Assembly (NCBI GenBank): GCA_004151065.3
Contig: NWUY0304654757.1
Coordinates: forward strand, 1-25,510
Direction: 5' to 3'
Origin: Larix sibirica
Lineage: Eukaryota; Streptophyta; Pinopsida; Pinales; Pinaceae
DNA: 25,510 nucleotides
Shown: in pieces, positions 19,516 to 25,510 of the stretch
How the letters are laid out: every line of letters starts with the position of its first letter
Position numbering within the stretch: the stretch's first letter is position 1
Notes under the pieces: generated by a model
What the model saw: only the letters and a program-made list of their open reading frames with translations
Told to the model about the DNA's origin: nothing
Database searches by the model: none
Translations under genes and position numbers: made by a program

Positions 19516-20788
19516 AAGGGATACTTATGATGCCCGGACTGGTGCTCCTGGGAATGCTTGCCTCTTCAGCTTATGGAAATGCTGGAAATAATGATGAGGC
19601 TGGTTATACTGGTAATGCTTATGGTTCAGCTTATTCAACTACTGATGCTGATGGGAATGCTCCTTCAAATGCTCTTTCAACTGGTGCTCCTGGGACTTAT
19701 GATGCCGGGAATTCTCTTGGTACTTATGCTCCTGAAACTGCTGGGAATTCTCTTTGGAATGATGGGAATTATGTTGGTGAAACTGGTTATGCTGGAAATT
19801 CTGATACTGCTGCTTCTTATTGTTTTGATGCTGCTTTGACTGATGGGAATTATCTAAATTCTTCCGGTGCTACTCCACTTTCTACTTCTTATGATCCTAG
19901 TTCAACTAATGCTCCTTTAACTGCTGGAAATGCTTAGACTAAGGCTGCTCTTTTAAGGCAGAATAATTATGATGCCCGGACTGGTACTCCTGGGGATGCT
20001 GGGAATTTATTGAAACTTATGATAGAACCGCTTATGGTTCAACTGCTGCTAGGAATTATGTTGGGCCTACTTCTTCGAATGCTGATGCCGGGAATGTTCT
20101 TGAAACTGCTACGGGTAATGCTGTTTGTTCAACTGCTCCTGAGGATGCTCTGGGAACTGCGGAGGGGAATGATCCTGGTTCAATTGGTGTTGCTATAAAT
20201 GATCCTGGGAATAAAGCTCCTTCAACTTCTGATTGAAATGTTGGTTCAACTGGTGTGGGTTCTAACACTGGAACTATTGGGAATTATGCTCCTTCAACTT
20301 ATTATGGAAGCCCTGTCCACATAATGCTGGGAATTATGCTTCTTCAACTAGCGCTGATGGGAATTATCCTGGTAATAATTATGCTTTTACTGGTTCTGCT
20401 CCGGCTACCCTTGCTTCTGTGTCTGGGTATGGAACTGCTCGTCTTGGAACTACTGCTTTATCTGGTTATGCTATTTTCATATGGGACTGTTGGTTTAGGA
20501 TAAGCTGCTACTGGCTCTACCTCTGCCTCTGTACCCTGTGCCTTCGCTTATAGCTTTGCTGGTGGTACCAGTGGAGAAAGGTAAGCAACTGGGTCTGCTA
20601 CGTATGGCTTTGTAGCTATCTTTGCTTTTCAGTCTCGATTAACGGCTTAAACTAGTGCTAAATATACTACTGAAGCTACTAGTGCTGCTAGTGCTAGCTT
20701 TGGGTCTTCCATATAAGATGCTGTCTACTATGATATGATGCTTATGGATAAGGAACTTACCGGTGTTAGCACGTCTGGTATTTCTGCC
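19516..20788 (+). pseudogene. Relic of a low-complexity Ala/Gly/Asn/Thr/Tyr/Ser-rich coding sequence
   Basis: The longest piece is open at 19527-19937 (136 codons), with repeated motifs such as TYDAGNSLGTYAPETAGNS, DGNYVGETGYAGNS and STNAPLTAGNA. Counting by hand, about 99 of its 136 codons end in T, mainly GCT, GGT, ACT, AAT, TAT and GAT. The same texture continues to 20788 if several stops and frame changes are ignored. After TAG (19935) the same frame gives NNYDARTGTPGDAGN. A frame change at about 20006 leads to NADAGNVLETATGNAV. TGA follows at 20234, then GTIGNYAPST. A change at about 20323 gives NAGNYASSTSADGNYPG. The last frame, with TAA at 20501, 20582, 20648 and 20714, gives TGSTSASVPCAFAYSFAGG. 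YDARTG(A/T)PG opens the relic and recurs near 19968, suggesting internal duplication. The first ATG at 19527 is out of phase with the YDARTGAPG opening, so the true start is unknown. No known family is recognised. Confidence 0.6.
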
Positions 20789-22050
20789 TAAAGGGGATGC
20801 TCAATTCGCAGGTGGTTCGCCCGTATGCCCTCATACATATCTCGTCATGCCTGTTGTCTTTTAATGACGGAAATGATATCTTCATCTGTTTAGCGGCTAA
20901 AGATAATATAGTCTCAGCTAAGGCCCTAACCTAAAGGCAGACTTTGTGTTGTTTCGTCCAGCTGGGTTCAACGCTAAGAAAGCTGGCATACGGGAGGCGT
21001 AAAACCAAGTTTCCTGGAGATCCGGCAGGGTAGGCAATGAAGATTTAGGCTACCGGAAGCAGCGGGAATACATATGTCACAAGCTGTGGGGGAAAGGAGT
21101 GCCACGAAGCAAGTAATCTGTTAAAGGTAAGATGTAAGAGTGTATTATTTATAGTTCGTAAGGTAAACTCCCTCAATGCTGGTCCCATACGTTCGTGTAA
21201 AAGCAGTGAGTAAGGGTAAACACTGTGTAAAGGTAAGCAAGCAATTGGGGTAGAATCATCCTAACATAAAAAGGTAGGCGTGGTGGTTTTAATCCAAGGT
21301 AAGCGGGCCTAATCCTTCCTTCCTTCTTGCCATCTACGGATTCCTATTCCTTTTTCGTGATGACCACAATCTATCCACGTCTGATTGTTCCTTCCCAATG
21401 GTGCTAGGGCCTGTCTCGTGATTCCCATCTATCCACTAGCTAGAAAGGATTAGAGAGGGTGGTTATTATACCGGGGATTATATAGGGTTGTTAGAAACAC
21501 TAAGAGAGGGACTAATAAACCCTTCTACCGTACAACCTTGAGTGCCAGGTACGGGAGTTTAGCCTAGGCTTCTTATTCCCTCTCTAAGTCTGGCTTCTGA
21601 GTGGTGCTTTTATCTTACCCTCTTGCCAGCTTTTTAGGGAAGGTCAGGCACCAAACCTTGTTTGGCGTAGAAAAGGAGTTTTCTGGTGCTTCCCTTAAAG
21701 CTTCTCTAAGTAAGGCACCAAACCTTATCGGGAAGTCTACCAGACTATTATATCCAGACTCTTAGTCTGTCTTTCTGAGTCCAATAGTAGAAGTATACCA
21801 GACTAGTATAAGCCTTACTATACTCTTAGTCTTTCTATCTAATATACCCGGGTTTTAGTTATAAGAATAAGGCTTTCTTTAGTGCCCTACTCAATCTTCT
21901 ACCGGGGGGATGAGCGGCTGAGACCCTTATATGGGTATGGATGCATTCTTATCCTTCCCTACCGCCCATATGGCTAGTTGGCGTCTCAGTAAAGCTGGCT
22001 GGGATCGCTGGGGTGGTGGTCAACTGAGGAATGGACGGGGTAGCAACGCC
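20789..22050. other. Unassigned non-coding stretch
   Basis: No gene is recognised. Small duplications are visible, for example GGCACCAAACCTT near 21648 and 21714, and ACCAGACTA near 21739 and 21797. TAAAGGTAAG words recur at about 21121-21240. Confidence 0.45.
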
Positions 22051-22056
22051 ACCTTT

Positions 22057-22115
22057 AAGTAGTGAATTTACCAGCTACTCTATATAAGGCCAGGTTCATA
22101 GAGTAGAATTTACCA
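22057..22115 (-). repeat. Dispersed repeat family (GGTAAATTC / CTGGCCTT), copy 5, inverted
   Basis: Read on the minus strand, this begins TGGTAAATTCTACTCTATGA, continues ACCTGGCCTTATATAGAG and ends TAGCTGGTAAATTC. The first part matches 4163 and 4483, and the second part matches 4048-4078. It is the only copy seen in reverse orientation, and it combines both halves of the family. Confidence 0.75.
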
Positions 22116-22980
22116 TATATGCCCTAGCCTCCAACCGTGACCTAGGTTCATGCAGGGGAATTGACCCTTTTCTTTCATATTAACTCCGAGAGGGAGGGGT
22201 GGTTCTTAATTAAGATGGAAAGTTGGTTGTCAAGTCCGGGAAGCATCGGTAGCTCAGTAGCACGGACGGGTGCACCAGTAGCATTAGCATTGAGATACGG
22301 GTAAGGGGTTTATTTCGGTTTTTTGTTGCATTAAAATGAATTTGCAATCTCCAAACAAGATCCCTACCCGCAAAAACGATTCCTCCCGGATACAGGAAAC
22401 AGGAAATAATAGTATAAACATGCAGGAACAACCGGGTTGCAATAGGTAGGTCAGTTTATGCCTACACCGCCTCTCGGCTCACTATCGCAGTCTAGATGGA
22501 AACAAGATGAGGAGTGAGAAATAAAACACTCAAAAGGAAGCGAACTCATTCGCTTCATGGTGGACGGAAAGCTCATCAATTGGGTTCGGGGCGCCGATAC
22601 TCACACTCGTCCTAGCCAGCTCATAAACCCTCTAATTATAGGTCTTCCTTCTCAAGGTAATAAATTATCTCATTATAGCCAGCTCATAAACCATCTAGCC
22701 AGCTTTTCAATTACCATTTAGTCTTTCTTCCTCCATATAGATAGAGGGCTAGTCTAATATAATCTAACTTTGGGTTTTCATCTAATATTATATAATCTTT
22801 TAATGAAAGAACTCATATGTTCATGGGTGTTCATCTAAATGGATCTTCTTAATATTGGCAAGTCAGATGCACTCAGAACTACTAGCTTAACTTAAGTTAA
22901 TTGCCCTAGTATTAAGGCCATAGCCTCAGTTCCCGGTCGGCACTTTTAGCCGCCGGTTCCATGTAAACCGCTGCTCCCTA
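22116..22980. other. Unassigned non-coding stretch
   Basis: No gene is recognised. The minus-strand 73-codon frame at 22210-22431 matches nothing I know. A duplication lies at 22613-22696 and is listed separately. Confidence 0.45.
22613..22707. repeat. Duplicated TAGCCAGCTCATAAACC, 63-bp spacing
   Basis: The 21 bases at 22613-22633 recur at 22676-22696 with one mismatch. A third partial copy (CTAGCCAGCTTTT) follows directly. Confidence 0.7.
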
Positions 22981-22989
22981 TGGAAACTG

Positions 22990-24920
22990 CTTTAAATAGC
23001 ATAAATAACATTCTGACTAGATCAGAAAATACAGTTTATATCCCCGAGGATTTATCATGACCTATCCGACCTGATAAAAACACTTTGTCTGAGACCAAAA
23101 TGGTTCCATTTTACTATGTTAAACAATTCGTTCCAACTCAATTAGTTAGTTTTCCGCGCTCTTGTCTAGATTGTTTAGATTGCTATAGATATTTTTATAG
23201 AGGATACATAATTACAAGGGAAACTTAGAGATGCAAATCGAATTGGTTTGTCTATCATTGAACCTTCTTAACCTGAACAACTGAACTGATAAACTATGCA
23301 ATCTCATATATTAACGATTGAATTGTGGACTTTCAAGTTCAACTTCAATATGCGATGCTCGTCGTATAAAGACGATTTCCTATTTGAAACAAGTGAAACT
23401 TTGAGATGCGAGTCCTATTTGTTCTCTGCGGATTGAGACTTCGAATCAGAATAATCCTGCTTTATTATATATTATTAACTTACGGAAATATGGCATGATT
23501 ACTAGATCTGAAAATCTAGTTTCTTTTCCCGATGAGGAGAGGTTAACTTTCCAACCTGAGAAATCGTTGTTCTGATACCAAACATAGGGAATTATTATGC
23601 AAAGTGAAATATGCAAAGTGAAATAATTCGTTCCATCATCTTGTTGTGTTGTTTATATGGAATTGTTCGACGTAGATATGCGAGTCCAATTGAAACGTAG
23701 GCAAGTTTCCAACACTCAATGTCTTTGTAACCTATGCTTATAATGTGCTTATGATGACATTACCATTCAAACTGGTATAGAGACTACCTACCTATTGCCA
23801 GAGGATGACTACAGGTTTCATTGTTACTATTATTTACGGACTAAGGAGGTACGAACTATATAGAAAGAGTATAGGTCGGAGTATTTGCAACTTCCAGCAG
23901 TTTCACTCTGTATGTAGTGGAGGGTTCCGTGGAAGCCCTAGAAACTGCTAGCCAAAGGTTCAACTTATATTGTAATATCATATGTATATTGAATTGCTAG
24001 AGAGAGTATCACGTAGAGATATCTTATATTAATAGTTGTAGTTGTAGGTCTAGCTGCTATGGCAAGGTTTGCTTAGGTTTCCCAGCTAGGTTGTCTTTTC
24101 CTTATTGAAACGGAAACAGCAAGAAGCTTCTTCACTAGAGCTCTTATAATTTGTTCTGATTTCTCTTTCTTTTTCGCACATTATTAAACCCATGGAGAGA
24201 GCATGTAGAGATTTATTAGAGATGGCAAGACAAGTTCGCTAGTATAATATTTAACAGACCTGCATAAGCCCTTATATAGTTGTAATCTAGTTGAACGAGG
24301 CAGGAGCCAAATAAGAAATAATGGAATGAAATAAATAATGGAACGGTTTCTGACACAACAACATGGGGTTTCCTGAACATGGTTCAAACTGGAGCCCCAA
24401 CTAGGAAATTGCAAGGAGTAGAGTTATAAGCCCACCCCATAATCTATGCGAGTCAAGTGGAACAAAACAATTAGGAGTCCCGGTGTCAAAACGATGAGTC
24501 CCCATACTCCATGCAAGTATAACAATGATTGATTGAGATTCGAGTATAACAACTTAGATATGCACGATCATATAATATTATATATAATTTCATGTCGTTT
24601 CTTCTATTATTATGATATGAACAAACTGTAATAAGCCCGGATCACCACTACTGGTCTGGAGCAGGGAGAACTCTATGACCCTCCCTGATGACCTGCGTTA
24701 CACTACCTGACTTGGACAACATGCCAGCCACGTCAACTTAATACACTAGGTAAACAACATGGAATTTGATAAAGATGATGTAGATATTTATTCTTGTTCA
24801 CATGGCTGTATTGAGAACATGGCTCGATCAATATCTCTAATCCTGCTTCCACCAGGTCAACTTCATCAAAGGGTATGGTTAATAGATATGCCTGTTACAT
24901 CACACACTTAGATATGCATA
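22990..24920 (+). repeat. Right block of the degenerate repeat family, with an internal 485-bp-spaced duplication
   Basis: The segments at about 23020-23134 and 23505-23634 are collinear diverged copies. GATC(A/T)GAAAAT starts each, followed by a CCCGA(G/T)GAGG-like word, then GA(G/T)ACCAAA, and AATTCGTTCC ends each at 23125 and 23625. The spacing is 105 versus 120 bases, and the extra length is accounted for by a perfect 14-base tandem duplication (ATGCAAAGTGAAAT, 23597-23624). Words such as GTAGATATGCGAGT and ACTTAGATATGC link this block to 18.2-18.7 kb. No gene is visible in the block; frames are short. Confidence 0.6.
23571..23582 (-). promoter_or_regulatory. Possible degenerate LTR primer-binding site
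   Basis: On the minus strand this reads TGGTATCAGAAC, one base from the TGGTATCAGAGC primer-binding site seen at 5704-5715. The sequence beyond does not end in a clear CA and no reverse-transcriptase remnant lies nearby, so the similarity could be chance. If real, the 23-kb duplications could be decayed LTR material. Confidence 0.3.
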
Positions 24921-25510
24921 GATAGAGTTAATTTGTGTTGTTTATACGGACAAGTTCAACTGAGATATGGATGCATCATATACCCTATTGAAGGTTGAAA
25001 GTGGGGATACAGCGTGCTAAAATGGCAAATGACTCACTTTATCTGTATACTCGCCCTGTAAACATTCATTCATTCATTGTAGCTATCTATTTTTTCTTCC
25101 CTCAATGGTTCTGAGGATGGTCCTTTTTGTGCTTCAATGGGTCCTTCCTCTTGGCTCTTCCGCCAATAGCGCTACCTAACTCTAGTCTCTCCTTTTGGGG
25201 TGGCCCCCTCTCTTTGTTTTAGAGTCCACTCCGAATCGGAGCAAAGGCGGTGAATCAATTGGGAAAGAGGCAGGGTAAATAGCAAAAGGTTCTAGGGGTA
25301 GTGTGTATAAAAATGAGCTACTAAATAAATAAGCACTAGTGTAAGTATCTAAGATTGCGTTTCTGTGCTATGCATTTTACTGCGTTAATAGCAGGCAGGC
25401 ATAGTGTAAAAGGTAGGTGGATCAGCCCATCCTTCTCAAAGTTGGTTAGGAGTTAAAGGTTGTTCAGGTGGGTTGAGTGAGGTAACAGTTATGTAAAGGT
25501 TCATAGGAAG
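24921..25510. other. Unassigned end of window
   Basis: No gene is recognised. A short (CATT)4 microsatellite lies at 25063-25078. Variants of GTAAAAGGTAGG, TTAAAGGTT and TAAAGGTTC recur in the last 110 bases, like the AGGTAA words near 15.6 and 21.2 kb. Confidence 0.45.

Noticed and set aside
20056-20268. 70-codon minus-strand frame rich in Pro, Ala, Glu and Ser, antisense to the relic
   Set aside because: It is open only over part of the relic. The same antisense phase is interrupted elsewhere wherever TTATGC occurs, whereas the plus-strand texture persists over the whole 1.3 kb.
19558-20503. Leucine/methionine-rich plus-strand frames overlapping the GN-rich relic
   Set aside because: These are out-of-phase readings of the same NNT-rich codons: CTG, ATG and CTT appear when GCT, GGG and AAT are shifted. 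They look like membrane proteins but are shadows.
22240-22320. GGTAGCTCAG word suggesting a tRNA D-arm
   Set aside because: No T-arm, anticodon stem or acceptor pairing is found at the right distances.

Overview
This 25.5-kb window contains no intact gene that I can recognise: no rRNA or tRNA gene, no CRISPR array, no bacterial operon, and no reading frame longer than 147 codons. What it does contain is degraded plant-type retrotransposon coding sequence, several families of short degenerate repeats, scaffold gaps, and one unusual 1.3-kb relic of a low-complexity coding sequence. The retroelement types (Ty1/copia with an initiator-Met-tRNA primer site, and L1-type LINEs whose C-terminus resembles plant zf-RVT) point to a seed plant. 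The gene-poor, moderately AT-rich background with many short dispersed repeats resembles a large plant mitochondrial genome, perhaps of a gymnosperm, carrying nuclear-derived sequence. That assignment is inference: no mitochondrial gene is visible here, and a nuclear origin is not excluded.

Layout. 1-4.9 kb: unassigned DNA starting with a 17-base poly-G run, with short duplications and a dispersed repeat family (4.0-4.5 kb; further copies near 15.8 and 22.1 kb). 4.9-10.8 kb: an AT-richer retroelement block, all on the minus strand. It holds a copia reverse-transcriptase relic (4940-5510), an LTR edge with primer-binding site (5704-5728), and parts of two different LINEs. LINE B is split into 6809-7476 and 9861-10785. 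LINE A occupies 7479-8757 and lies between two NN gaps. The 63 bases before the first gap are repeated exactly after the second, and LINE B reads on across that shared sequence. The 2.4-kb segment between the gaps is therefore probably misplaced by scaffolding.

10.8-13.6 kb: low-complexity, strand-asymmetric DNA. 13.6-19.0 kb: unassigned DNA with small tandem and dispersed repeats. 19.04-19.42 kb: a compact array of related short repeats. 19.52-20.79 kb: the relic, an Ala/Gly/Asn/Thr/Tyr/Ser-rich coding-like sequence with strong NNT codon bias, broken by a few stops and frame changes. 20.8-22.9 kb: unassigned. 22.9-25.0 kb: old, diverged duplications sharing words with 18.2-19.0 kb. The end of the window is unassigned.

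Nothing here suggests genes working together. The best leads are the relic at 19.5-20.8 kb, the repeat array beside it, and the assembly inconsistency at 7.4-9.9 kb. Protein readings and identities were worked out by eye and are approximate.
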